NCBI RefSeq assembly: GCF_027533845.1
Contig: NZ_JAPZVN010000001.1
Span: forward strand, 62,001-126,000
Direction: 5' to 3'
DNA length: 64,000 nt
Origin: Streptomyces sp. RPT161
Lineage (GTDB): Bacteria; Actinomycetota; Actinomycetes; Streptomycetales; Streptomycetaceae
Of this stretch, positions 28,269-37,374 are shown in pieces (the stretch's first letter is position 1; every line of letters begins with the position of its first letter). Made by a program: the position numbers and the translations under genes. Under the pieces are notes generated by a model. That model worked only from the letters and a program-made list of their open reading frames with translations. It made no database searches and was not told where the DNA came from.

Positions 28269-29501
28269 TCACTGACCGGCGGTCCACTGCGACCACGGCA
28301 TGTTCCAGCCGTTGAAGCCGTTGTCCGGCGCCACCGTCTTGTCGTTGGAGTTCTTGACGACCACCACGTCGCCGATCATCGAGTGGTCGTAGAACCAGGC
28401 GGCCGGTGTGCCGTTGTCGCCACCGCCGCGGATGTCGTGCAGACCGACGCAGCCGTGGCTGGTGTTCTCACTGCCGAACACCGAGGGGTCGCCCCAGTAG
28501 TTGCCGTGGATGAACGTCCCGGACTGGCTGAGCCGCATCGCGTGCGGCACGTCCTTGATGTCGTACTCGCCGCCGAAGCCGACGGTCGAGCCGTCCATCC
28601 GGGTCACCGGGTCCTTCTCGCTGATCACCATCTGCCCGTTGTACGTGGTGTGTTCGGGCGCGCCCGCGGAGATCGGAATGGTCTTGATGGTCCTGCCGTC
28701 CTGCGTCACGGTCATCTCGTGCGAGGCGGCGTCCACGTAACTGACCTGGTTGCGGCCGATGGTGAAGTGCACGTCCTTGGACTGCGAGCCGTACACCCCG
28801 GACGCGGCCTGCACGCCGTTGAGCCGCAGGCTCAGGGTCACCTTGGTGCCGGGCGCCCAGTACTTCTCCGGGCGGAAGTCGATGCGCTGGTTGCCGAACC
28901 AGTGGCCGACGACGGGCACGGACGGGGAGGCGGTCACCTTGATGCCGTTCTGCACGGCCTTGATGTCGTCGATCGGCCGGTTGAAACTGATCGAGACCTC
29001 GGTGCCGACGCCCACCGTGGAGCCGTCGTCGGGCGTGAAGAAGCCGATGAAGTTGTCCTTGGGGACGACCGTGGTGAACGTGGCGTGCTTGGCCGATTCA
29101 CGACCCTGCGCGTCCTTGGCGATGGCGTCCACCGTGTACTTGGTGGAGGTGCTGAGGTTGCTGTCCGGCACCCAGCTGGCGCCGTCCGCCGAGATCCTGC
29201 CCGCGACCGCGGTGCCCTTGGCGTCCTTGACCGCGACCTGGATCAGCTTGCCCTGGGCCGCGGATATCTTCAGCGCCCCGCTGGTGGCGACATCGGTCGC
29301 GCCGTCCTTCGGCGCCACGTTCACCACGGCCTGCGAAGCCTGCTTGTCGGATCCGGAACCGCCCTTGCCCTGGCTGGAATCGTGGCCACCGCACGCGGTC
29401 GCCAGCAGCAGCACCGCGCCCAGCGCACCGGCCAGCAGACCCCGCCTGGCGCCCGACGCCGCCCCCGCGGTCCGCCGGGCCTTCGGCTGATGTGACAGCA
29501 A
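28269..29501 (-). CDS. L,D-transpeptidase lipoprotein, copy 1
   Basis: A 410-aa extracytoplasmic enzyme that would form 3-3 cross-links in peptidoglycan. Lipoprotein signal ending LLLATAC with the cysteine at residue 37, two Ig-like domains (about 60-250), then a YkuD domain with SGTFIHGNYW and the active-site motif TSHGCVGLHD. The start is TTG at 29501 because GAGGGGAG lies 7 bases upstream and the signal peptide begins there; an upstream ATG would put about 68 unrelated residues ahead of the signal. The next gene upstream encodes a close paralogue. Confidence 0.92.
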   Translation of the reverse strand: MLSHQPKARRTAGAASGARRGLLAGALGAVLLLATACGGHDSSQGKGGSGSDKQASQAVVNVAPKDGATDVATSGALKISAAQGKLIQVAVKDAKGTAVAGRISADGASWVPDSNLSTSTKYTVDAIAKDAQGRESAKHATFTTVVPKDNFIGFFTPDDGSTVGVGTEVSISFNRPIDDIKAVQNGIKVTASPSVPVVGHWFGNQRIDFRPEKYWAPGTKVTLSLRLNGVQAASGVYGSQSKDVHFTIGRNQVSYVDAASHEMTVTQDGRTIKTIPISAGAPEHTTYNGQMVISEKDPVTRMDGSTVGFGGEYDIKDVPHAMRLSQSGTFIHGNYWGDPSVFGSENTSHGCVGLHDIRGGGDNGTPAAWFYDHSMIGDVVVVKNSNDKTVAPDNGFNGWNMPWSQWTAGQ

Positions 29502-29814
29502 CTCGTCTCTCCCCTCGCGCGACCGTCCGCTTCCACCGCCGGGCACGCCGTCATGGCCCGCCCCGGTAGCGATCCTGCCCGGTCGAACTCGCACTGATCC
29601 CCCGTGTATGCGCCGAGATGCTCTGACCGCACCTGAACAGGCGCCATCCACGCTCGTCGATAGATAACCACACTGTTGATGGTCACCAAGCCACGGAATT
29701 GTCACCGTTCCGTCCCAGTCCGCCGCTAACCGCCCGCAACTGGGTAGAGTAGGGCGGCCGTTCGGCCCGGCCCCTGGGCCGCGGGACGAACGTGTCAGGC
29801 GTCGACGGGCATGT
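29502..29814. other. Gap between the two L,D-transpeptidase genes
   Basis: About 310 bases. It must contain the promoter of copy 1 or read-through from copy 2. A weak GC stem (CGGCCC/GGGCCG near 29766-29784) may end copy 2. No gene is seen. Confidence 0.35.
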
Positions 29815-31089
29815 TCAGGGCGAGGCCGACGCCATGGCGGCCGCGGAACCCGCGAGCCACTGCGCCCACGTCAGGTTCCAGCCACTGAGCCCGTTGTCCG
29901 GCGCGACGGTCGCGTCATGCGCGTTGATCACCTGGACCACGTCGCCCACCAGCGAACTGCCGAAGAACCAGCCGGCCGGGGTCTGGGCGCCGCCGCCCTT
30001 GACGTCGTACAGCCCGACGCAGCCGTGACTGGTGTTCGCGGTGCCGAACGTCTCCTTCGGCGACCAGTAGTTGCCGTGCACGAAGGTGCCGGACTGGGTG
30101 AGCCGCATCGCGTGCGGCACGTCGGGGATGTTGTACTCCCCGCCGTAGCCGACGGTGTCCCCGTTCATCCGGGTCACCGGCAGCTTCTCGGAGATCACCA
30201 TCTTCCCGGCGTACGTGGCGTGTTCTGGGCTGCCGGTGCTCACCGGCAGGGTGCGCACCACCACCCCGTCCCGGCGCACGGTCATGGTGTGCGCCTCGGC
30301 GTCCACCACGCTGGTCTGGTCGCGGCCGACGGTGAAGACCACGTCCTTGAACTGGCTGCCGTAGACGCCGGGCGCGCCCTGTACGTCGCGCAGCCGCAGC
30401 CGCAGGTCGACCTTGGTGCCGGGGGTCCAGTAGCGCTCCGGCCGGAAGTCGAGTCGCTGGGCGCCGAACCAGTGCGGCGCCACCTGGACGGCGGGCTGGG
30501 CGATGACGGAGACCGCCCGCTCCACGGCGGCGCGGTCGGCGACCGGGCGGTTGAAGGTGAGCGAAACGATCATGCCGGTGCCCACGGTGGCGCCCGTCTC
30601 CGGCGTGTAGAACGCGATGAGCCGGTGCTGCGGCACCAAGGTGGTGAACTCGGCGTGCTTGGCGGCCCGCCGCCCCCCGGAGTCCTCGGCGAGCGCGTCC
30701 ACCGTGTACCTGGTCTCCAGCGCCAGCTTGCCGGTCGGGTGCCAGGAGTGCCCGCCGGAGTCGGTCCGGCCCGGCACCTGGGCTCCGGTGGCGTCGGCCA
30801 CCTTGACCTGGGTGAGCACCCCGCCGTCCACCGTCACCCCCAGCACGCCGGTGGGCGGTACCCCGGAGGCGCCGTCCTCGGGGGTGATCCGGATGGTGGC
30901 CTGGGAGACCGCCGGTGCGCCGGAACCCGCCCCGCGCCCGTCCCCGGCCGCGCCACCGCTGCCCCCGCCGGAGCCGCCGGTGCACCCGGCCAGCACGACC
31001 GCACCGGCCAGTACGCATCCGGCGACCGATCCCGTGCCCGGCAGTCTTCGCACCACCCGGCGTACCCACGCAACCACTGCACTCGTCAC
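29815..31089 (-). CDS. L,D-transpeptidase lipoprotein, copy 2
   Basis: A 424-aa paralogue of copy 1 with the same architecture: lipobox LAGC (Cys36), Ser/Gly-rich linker, Ig-like domains, YkuD domain with SGTFVHGNYW and active-site TSHGCVGLYD. The GTG at 31089 starts a typical basic plus hydrophobic signal. The two proteins are collinear through their length, so this is a tandem gene duplication. Copy 2 has a charged linker different from copy 1 and lacks its long polar N-terminus. Confidence 0.92.
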   Translation of the reverse strand: MTSAVVAWVRRVVRRLPGTGSVAGCVLAGAVVLAGCTGGSGGGSGGAAGDGRGAGSGAPAVSQATIRITPEDGASGVPPTGVLGVTVDGGVLTQVKVADATGAQVPGRTDSGGHSWHPTGKLALETRYTVDALAEDSGGRRAAKHAEFTTLVPQHRLIAFYTPETGATVGTGMIVSLTFNRPVADRAAVERAVSVIAQPAVQVAPHWFGAQRLDFRPERYWTPGTKVDLRLRLRDVQGAPGVYGSQFKDVVFTVGRDQTSVVDAEAHTMTVRRDGVVVRTLPVSTGSPEHATYAGKMVISEKLPVTRMNGDTVGYGGEYNIPDVPHAMRLTQSGTFVHGNYWSPKETFGTANTSHGCVGLYDVKGGGAQTPAGWFFGSSLVGDVVQVINAHDATVAPDNGLSGWNLTWAQWLAGSAAAMASASP

Positions 31090-31236
31090 GCCGGGGTCAA
31101 CGACTTCCGGGACTACGGGTTCCGTGAGTACGGCGCCTTAACCGGGAATGACACCATGAAGCCACAACGGAGAACGGAACCGCGCGCGGTACGGGACGCC
31201 GCCGCACGGTCCCGTGGAGCCGCGGGAGGCCGCCAC

Positions 31237-33555
31237 GTGTCGAGCGCACCCGAACCAGACCAGGCCGCCGCCGCGCCCGGCGGGACCGCCGACGGCGACG
31301 GCCACCGTTCCTCGACCACCACACTGGCCGACCCGCGACCCACCACCCGGACGGCGCAACCGGCCGCCGAGGACGCGGCGGCCGTCCAGCGGCTTCCTGA
31401 CGCCCCGCCACGCCCGGTGTGGCCCGGTGCCCCGGAACCCCTCGGCGCGCGCTTCCACACCGGGCCCGACGGCGCTCAGGGCACCAACTTCGCACTGTGG
31501 GCGGGCGGCGCGGAGGCCGTGGAGCTGTGCCTGTTCGACGCCGAAGGGACCGAGGCCCGGTTGCCGCTGACCGAGCTGACGCACGAGGTGTGGCACGGCT
31601 TCGTCCCAGGGGTGCGCCCCGGCCAGGCGTACGGCTACCGGGTGCACGGCCGCTGGGACCCGTGGACCGGCGCGCGCTGGAACCCGGCGAAGCTGCTGCT
31701 GGACCCGTACGCCCGGGCCGTGGACGGCGAGTTCGCGCTGCCGCCGGAGGTCTACGGGCACGTACGGGACTGGCCGGACCGCGCCGTCGCCGACACCGTG
31801 CGGGACAACCGCGACTCGGCCCCGTTCGTGCCCAAGGGCGTCGTGGTGGACGACGGCGACGACTGGGAGGACGACCGCCGCCCCAAGACGCCGTGGTCCG
31901 ACACGGTCATCTACGAGCTGCACGTCCGCGGCTTCACCATGCGCCATCCAGGGATACCGCCGGAACTGCGCGGCAGCTACGCCGGGTTGGCGCACCCGGC
32001 GGCCATCGAGCACCTGACGGAGCTGGGCGTGACCGCGGTCGAGCTGCTGCCGGTCCACCAGTTCGCGCACGAGGACCATCTGCTGCGCCGGAACCTGCGC
32101 AACTACTGGGGCTACAACTCCATCGGCTACTTCGCGCCGCACGCCGCATACAGTTCCTCGGGCACCCGCGGCCAGCAGGTGGGCGAGTTCAAGCGGATGG
32201 TGCGCGCGCTGCACGCCGCGGGCATCGAGGTCATCCTCGACGTGGTCTACAACCACACCGCCGAAGGCGGCGAGTTGGGGCCGACGCTGTCGTTGCGCGG
32301 CATCGACAACCGGGGCTACTACCGGCTGGGCGGCGACCCGCGCGGCTACGCGGACTACACCGGCTGCGGCAACACCCTGCACGTTGTGCAGCCGCAGGTG
32401 CTGCGGCTGATCACCGACTCGCTGCGGTACTGGGTGACGGAGATGGGGGTCGACGGCTTCCGCTTCGACCTGGCGGCGGCACTGGCCCGCAGCATGCACG
32501 ACGTCGACATGCTCTCGCCGTTCCTCGCGGTGATCGCGCAGGACCCGGTGCTGCGCCGGGTCAAGCTGATCGCCGAGCCGTGGGACATCGGCTCCGGCGG
32601 CTACCAGGTGGGCGCCTTCCCACCGCTGTGGACCGAGTGGAACGACCGCTACCGGGACGCGGTGCGCGACTTCTGGCGGGGCGCGAGCGGCGACCTGGCC
32701 GATCTCGGGTACCGGCTGTCCGGCTCCAGCGACCTGTACGCGTGGAGCGGCCGCCACCCGTACGCCTCGGTCAACTTCGTCACGGCGCACGACGGTTTCA
32801 CCCTGCGCGACCTGGTCTCCTACGACCGCAAGCACAACGAGGCCAACGGCGAGGACAACCGGGACGGTTCGAACGACAACCGCTCCTGGAACTGCGGCGC
32901 GGAAGGCGAGACCGACTCCGAGTCGGTACTGGCGCTGCGGCAGCGGCAGTTGCGCAACCTGCTGGGCACCCTGCTGCTGTCCACCGGGGTGCCGATGCTG
33001 GTCGCGGGCGACGAGATGGGCCGCACGCAGGGCGGTAACAACAACGCGTACTGCCAGGACAACGAGGTCGGCTGGGTGGACTGGTCGCTGCTCGAAGAGC
33101 CGCGGTGGCGCGACCTGTTCGAGCTGGCCGCGCGGTTGGTCAGGCTGCGCCGGAACCACCCGGTGCTGCGCCGCCGGGCGTTCTTCTCCGGGCTGCCGCA
33201 GGACTCCGGCGGGCTGCGGGACCTGGCCTGGTTCACTCCGCGCGGCGCGGAGATGACCGAGGCGGACTGGTTCGCCCCCGCCGCCACGCTTGGCATGTAT
33301 CTGTCGGGCAGGGACATTCCCCAGCGGGACCCCACCGGTCGCCGTGTCGACGACGACAGCTTCCTCACCGTGCTGCACGCCGCGGACACCCCGATCGGCT
33401 TCACGCTGCCCGGGCCGCCGTGGGCGCGGCATTACGAGGTACTGGTCGACACCTCGCGGACGGCGGACGCCCCGGGGCCGCGACGGCACCGCGCGGGCGC
33501 CGCGATCACCGTTGCGGAGCGCTCCCTGATGCTGCTGCGGGCCGAACACCGCTGA
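31237..33555 (+). CDS. glgX: Glycogen debranching enzyme (isoamylase family)
   Basis: About 772 aa, glycoside hydrolase family 13. It removes alpha-1,6 branches from glycogen or phosphorylase-limit dextrin. An N-terminal CBM48-type domain (LGARFHTGPDGAQGTNFALW) is followed by the barrel with VVYNHTAEG, VDGFRFDLAAAL (nucleophile Asp), LIAEPWDIGSGGYQVG (acid/base Glu) and FVTAHDGFTLRDLVSY. The start is placed at GTG 31237 because GGGAGG lies 7 bases upstream; an ATG at 31156 would add a 27-residue basic N-terminus without a good ribosome binding site. Divergent from the L,D-transpeptidases. Confidence 0.93.
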   Translation: MSSAPEPDQAAAAPGGTADGDGHRSSTTTLADPRPTTRTAQPAAEDAAAVQRLPDAPPRPVWPGAPEPLGARFHTGPDGAQGTNFALWAGGAEAVELCLFDAEGTEARLPLTELTHEVWHGFVPGVRPGQAYGYRVHGRWDPWTGARWNPAKLLLDPYARAVDGEFALPPEVYGHVRDWPDRAVADTVRDNRDSAPFVPKGVVVDDGDDWEDDRRPKTPWSDTVIYELHVRGFTMRHPGIPPELRGSYAGLAHPAAIEHLTELGVTAVELLPVHQFAHEDHLLRRNLRNYWGYNSIGYFAPHAAYSSSGTRGQQVGEFKRMVRALHAAGIEVILDVVYNHTAEGGELGPTLSLRGIDNRGYYRLGGDPRGYADYTGCGNTLHVVQPQVLRLITDSLRYWVTEMGVDGFRFDLAAALARSMHDVDMLSPFLAVIAQDPVLRRVKLIAEPWDIGSGGYQVGAFPPLWTEWNDRYRDAVRDFWRGASGDLADLGYRLSGSSDLYAWSGRHPYASVNFVTAHDGFTLRDLVSYDRKHNEANGEDNRDGSNDNRSWNCGAEGETDSESVLALRQRQLRNLLGTLLLSTGVPMLVAGDEMGRTQGGNNNAYCQDNEVGWVDWSLLEEPRWRDLFELAARLVRLRRNHPVLRRRAFFSGLPQDSGGLRDLAWFTPRGAEMTEADWFAPAATLGMYLSGRDIPQRDPTGRRVDDDSFLTVLHAADTPIGFTLPGPPWARHYEVLVDTSRTADAPGPRRHRAGAAITVAERSLMLLRAEHR

Positions 33556-33622
33556 AACCCGATGGGCGTTGTCGGTGGTCGCCTCTAGTCTCTGAACCGT
33601 GGCAGAGACGGAGGGGACGGCC

Positions 33623-35428
33623 ATGGGGGACGAAAAGGGCGGGGCGGGGCATGCCCGCCAGAGCGCCGGGGGGCGGCGGTCCGCGGTGCGCTCACTGCTG
33701 CGGCTGTGGCCGTACGCACGGCCGGTCGCGCCACGGCTGTTCGGGTCCATGGCGGTGGCGGTCACCGCGTCGTGCATGGCCCTGCTGATCCCGCTGGTGC
33801 TCAAGTGGACGGTGGACGGGCCGGTCGCGCACAGGGATCCGCGCGGGGTCTGGCTGGGCGGCGGCCTGGTGCTGCTGCTCGGACTGCTGGAGGCGGGCCT
33901 GTTCGGGGTGCGCCGCTGGCTGATCGCGCGGCCGATGGCGGGACTTGAGGCACGGATGCGCGCCGACCTCTACCGACATCTGCAACGGCTGCCGGTGGCC
34001 TTCCACGACCGTTGGGGATCGGGCCAGTTGCTCTCCCGCGGCACCAACGACCTGCAGGTCCTGCGGATGTTCCTGTCCTTCCCGCTGGTCTTCCTGGTCG
34101 TCAACTCCAGCACGATCGTGGTGGGGTTCGCGATCCTGTTCGCCCAGCAGTGGACACTGGGACTGATCCCGCTGGTGCCCGCGGTGCCGCTGATGGTGCT
34201 GTGCACGTACTTCATGAGCCGTTACTCGCTGGCGTCGCGCCGTGCCCAGGACCAGATCGGCGATCTGACCACGCTGGTCGAGGAGTCGGTGCTGGGCATC
34301 CGGATCATCAAGGCGTTCGGTCGGCATCGCAGCCAGGCCGAGGCGTTCCGCCGCGCCGCGCACGCGCTGCGCGGCACCGAACTGCGCAAGGCCCGGCTGC
34401 TGGCCGATGTGTGGATGCTGGTGACGGCGGTGCCGGACGTGGCGCTCGGGGTGGCCCTGGTGGTCGGCGCCGTACAGGTGTCCGACGGCAAGCTGTCGGC
34501 GGGCACGCTGGTGGCCTTCCTGTCCACGGCGCTGGCGCTGCGGTGGCCCATCGAGTCACTGGGCTGGCTGCTGTCCATGAGCAACGAGTCGGCCACCGCG
34601 GCCGACCGGTACTTCGAGGTGATGGACACCGAACTGCCGCCGGACCACACGTCCGCGCCGGAGACCGGCAGCCGGGCCGACGACGGGATCCGCTTCACCG
34701 GGGTGCGGTTCCGCTACCCGGACGCCCCGGACGGCACCCCGGACCTGCTGACCGGGGTCGACCTGCACATACCCACCGGCCAGACCATGGCACTGGTCGG
34801 CGCCACGGGCTCCGGCAAGACCTCGCTCACCGCGCTCATTCCCCGGCTGTACGAGGCGACCGGCGGCCGCATCACGCTGGACGGCGTGGACGCCGCGCGG
34901 CTGCCCAAGGAGCGGTTGCGCGCCATGGTCTCCACGGCCTTCGAGGAGCCGACGCTGTTCTCCGCGAGCGTCCGGGAGAACGTGCTGATGGGTGCGCCGC
35001 AGGCCGGAGAGGCCGAGTTGCGGCGGGCGTTGGAGACCGCGCAGTGCGGATTCGTGGACGAGTTGCCGCAGGGCGTGGACACCCAGGTCGGCGAACAGGG
35101 GCTGAGCCTGTCCGGCGGCCAGCGGCAGCGGTTGGCACTGGCCCGCGCCGTGGTGGGCCGCCCGCGCTTCCTGGTGCTGGACGATCCGCTGTCCGCGCTG
35201 GACGTGCACACCGAGGCGCTGGTGGAGGGCGCGCTGAGAGAGGTGCTGGCTACCACCACCGCGCTGGTGGTCGCCCACCGGCCGTCCACCGTGCTGCTCG
35301 CCGACCGGGTCGCGCTGCTGTCCGGCGGACGCATCACGGCCGTCGGCACCCATCACCAACTTCTGGCCGAATGCCTGGAGTACCGCCAGCTGATGTCCGG
35401 CGACACCGACGAGAGGAGCGCAGCCTGA
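33623..35428 (+). CDS. ABC exporter half-transporter, subunit with degenerate ATPase site
   Basis: A 601-aa protein with an N-terminal six-helix membrane domain (about 25-320) and an ATPase domain. Walker A GATGSGKTS and signature LSLSGGQRQRLALARAV are normal, but Walker B is FLVLDDPLSALD, with Asp in place of the catalytic Glu. This is the hallmark of the degenerate subunit in heterodimeric exporters such as TM287/288. The ATG at 33623 has GGAGGGG 6 bases upstream; a GTG at 33599 is less likely. Its stop overlaps the next start (TGATG). Substrate unknown. Confidence 0.9.
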   Translation: MGDEKGGAGHARQSAGGRRSAVRSLLRLWPYARPVAPRLFGSMAVAVTASCMALLIPLVLKWTVDGPVAHRDPRGVWLGGGLVLLLGLLEAGLFGVRRWLIARPMAGLEARMRADLYRHLQRLPVAFHDRWGSGQLLSRGTNDLQVLRMFLSFPLVFLVVNSSTIVVGFAILFAQQWTLGLIPLVPAVPLMVLCTYFMSRYSLASRRAQDQIGDLTTLVEESVLGIRIIKAFGRHRSQAEAFRRAAHALRGTELRKARLLADVWMLVTAVPDVALGVALVVGAVQVSDGKLSAGTLVAFLSTALALRWPIESLGWLLSMSNESATAADRYFEVMDTELPPDHTSAPETGSRADDGIRFTGVRFRYPDAPDGTPDLLTGVDLHIPTGQTMALVGATGSGKTSLTALIPRLYEATGGRITLDGVDAARLPKERLRAMVSTAFEEPTLFSASVRENVLMGAPQAGEAELRRALETAQCGFVDELPQGVDTQVGEQGLSLSGGQRQRLALARAVVGRPRFLVLDDPLSALDVHTEALVEGALREVLATTTALVVAHRPSTVLLADRVALLSGGRITAVGTHHQLLAECLEYRQLMSGDTDERSAA

Positions 35429-37299
35429 TGACCACCCTCGCCGACTCGTCAGTGGACCAAAGCCCCGGCCAGGAGCCGGACCGGCCCACGCCCGCGCCTC
35501 CGGAGCGCGACAGCTACGACCGCGATGTGCTGCCCGCGCCCAAGGGCGCGTCCCGCGCGCTGCTACGGGAGTTGGTGCGCCCCTACCGGGCGCGGGTCTG
35601 GCTGGCCGCCGTGGTGCTGGTCGTACAGCAGGCGGCGGTGCAGGCCGGTCCGCTGATCGTGGCGTACGCCATCGACCGGGCGATCCCCGCGCTGCGCGGC
35701 CACGACCGGGGGCCGCTGATCGCCACCGCCGTGGGATACGTCGGCTGCGCACTGCTGGGAGGAACGCTGCAGCGGGCGTTCATCCGGCTGTCGGGGGTAC
35801 TCAGCCAGGACGTGCTGCTGGACCTGCGCGGCCGGATCTTCCGGCATGCCCAGGCGCTCGGCCTGGACTTCCACGAGCGCTACACCTCCGGACGGATCAT
35901 CGCCCGGGCCACCTCCGACGTGGAGGCGTTCCGCGAACTGCTCACCGACGGCCTGCAGGAACTGCTCGACGTGGGCCTGGCGGTGCTCTACATCGGCCTG
36001 GTGCTGCTCTGGCTCGACTGGGGCCTCGGCCTGTTCGCGCTGGCCACCGCGCTGCCGCTGGTGTGGACGACCAGGTCCTTCAACCGCCGCTCGCAGCAGG
36101 CGTACTCCCGGCGTTCGGCCGCGACCGCCAGCGTGATCGTGCGGTTCACCGAGACCATGAACGGGATCCGGCCGGTGCAGGCGTTCCGCCGGGAGCGGGC
36201 CAACGAGGCCCGGTTCGCGGAGCTGAACCGCGTCCATGAGAGGGCCAACGGCGACGCGATCCTGGAGATGGGCCGGTTCAACGTCTCGTCCTGGCTGATC
36301 GCCAACACCTCGGTGGCTCTGGTGGTGCTCTGGGGCGCCTATCGAGTGGCGTCCGGCTCACTGGAGTTGGGGGTGCTCGCCGCCTTCGTGCTGTATCTGC
36401 GGCGGCTGTACGCGCCCATTGATCCACTGGGCATGTTCCTCAACTCCTGGCAGGCCGCGGCGGCTTCACTGGAGAAGATCGCCGGGCTGCTGGCGCAGCG
36501 GCCGTCGGTGGCGGAGCCCGCGCGGCCCAGGGAGCTTCCGGCGAAGAACGGCGACCGTCCCGGCCGGGCGGTGACGTTCGAGGGGGTGCGGTTCGCCTAC
36601 CGGTCCGGAGGCGAGGTGCTGCCGCGCTTCGATCTGGCGATACCCGCGGGCCAGACGGTGGCACTGGTCGGCGCGACCGGGGCGGGCAAGTCCACGCTGG
36701 CGAAGCTGTTGTGCCGGTTCTACGACCCGACGGAGGGCCGGGTCACCCTCGACGGAGTGGACCTCCGGGAGCTGTCCACAGCGCAGTTGCGGCGCGGGGT
36801 GGTGATGGTGACCCAGGAGTCGTTCCTGTTCTCCGGCACGGTCGCGGAGAACATCGCGCTGGGCGACCCGGACGCGACCCCGGCGCAGATCGAGGCCGCG
36901 GCCAAGGCTATCGGCGCGCATGACTTCATCGCCGCGCTGCCGGACGGCTACGACACGGATGTCCGCAAGCGTGGTGGCCGAATATCCGCCGGACAGCGCC
37001 AGTTGGTGGCGTTCGCCCGTGCGCTGCTCGCCGATCCGGCGGTGCTGATACTGGACGAGGCGACCTCGTCACTGGACGTCCCCGGTGAACGCGCGGTGCA
37101 GCAGGCCATGGCGACGGTGCTGCACGGCCGCACGGCGCTGATCATCGCGCACCGCCTGTCCACGGTGGAGATCGCCGACCGCGTCCTGGTCCTGGAGGAC
37201 GGCCGCGTCATCGAGGACGGCACGCCGTCCCAACTCATCGCCGCCAGCGGCAACTTCGCACACCTGCACCAGGCCTGGCGGGACAGCCTGGTGAGCTGA
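35428..37299 (+). CDS. ABC exporter half-transporter, subunit with consensus catalytic site
   Basis: A 623-aa partner of the upstream gene. Six membrane helices (about 50-340), Walker A GATGAGKST and Walker B VLILDEATSSLD with the catalytic Glu. Its own signature motif is altered (RISAGQRQ instead of LSGGQ), the matching change expected when one composite ATP site is catalytic and the other degenerate. Overlaps the previous gene by one base, so the two subunits are made together. Placement between glgX and glgP is unusual; whether it exports a sugar, lipid or drug cannot be told. Confidence 0.9.
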   Translation: MTTLADSSVDQSPGQEPDRPTPAPPERDSYDRDVLPAPKGASRALLRELVRPYRARVWLAAVVLVVQQAAVQAGPLIVAYAIDRAIPALRGHDRGPLIATAVGYVGCALLGGTLQRAFIRLSGVLSQDVLLDLRGRIFRHAQALGLDFHERYTSGRIIARATSDVEAFRELLTDGLQELLDVGLAVLYIGLVLLWLDWGLGLFALATALPLVWTTRSFNRRSQQAYSRRSAATASVIVRFTETMNGIRPVQAFRRERANEARFAELNRVHERANGDAILEMGRFNVSSWLIANTSVALVVLWGAYRVASGSLELGVLAAFVLYLRRLYAPIDPLGMFLNSWQAAAASLEKIAGLLAQRPSVAEPARPRELPAKNGDRPGRAVTFEGVRFAYRSGGEVLPRFDLAIPAGQTVALVGATGAGKSTLAKLLCRFYDPTEGRVTLDGVDLRELSTAQLRRGVVMVTQESFLFSGTVAENIALGDPDATPAQIEAAAKAIGAHDFIAALPDGYDTDVRKRGGRISAGQRQLVAFARALLADPAVLILDEATSSLDVPGERAVQQAMATVLHGRTALIIAHRLSTVEIADRVLVLEDGRVIEDGTPSQLIAASGNFAHLHQAWRDSLVS

Positions 37300-37343
37300 C
37301 CCCGCCCACCCACGACAGAACCAGAAAGGGTGGGTGGGCGGGG
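37300..37343. terminator. Strong bidirectional terminator
   Basis: CCCCGCCCACCCA (37300-37312) and TGGGTGGGCGGGG (37331-37343) are perfect 13-base arms with an 18-base loop between the convergent exporter and phosphorylase genes. Confidence 0.8.
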
Positions 37344-37374
37344 AACAACCGCCAGGCCGCAGCCGGGCAGCGGG

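Noticed and set aside
31138-33804. 888-codon minus-strand open frame antisense to glgX
   Set aside because: Arg/Val/Gln-rich shadow of glgX with no family motifs; the plus strand has complete GH13 motifs and a good ribosome binding site.
34012-37299. Single 1095-codon plus-strand frame that could suggest a fused exporter
   Set aside because: The first 470 codons are out of frame with the upstream half-transporter. Two separate genes overlap by one base.
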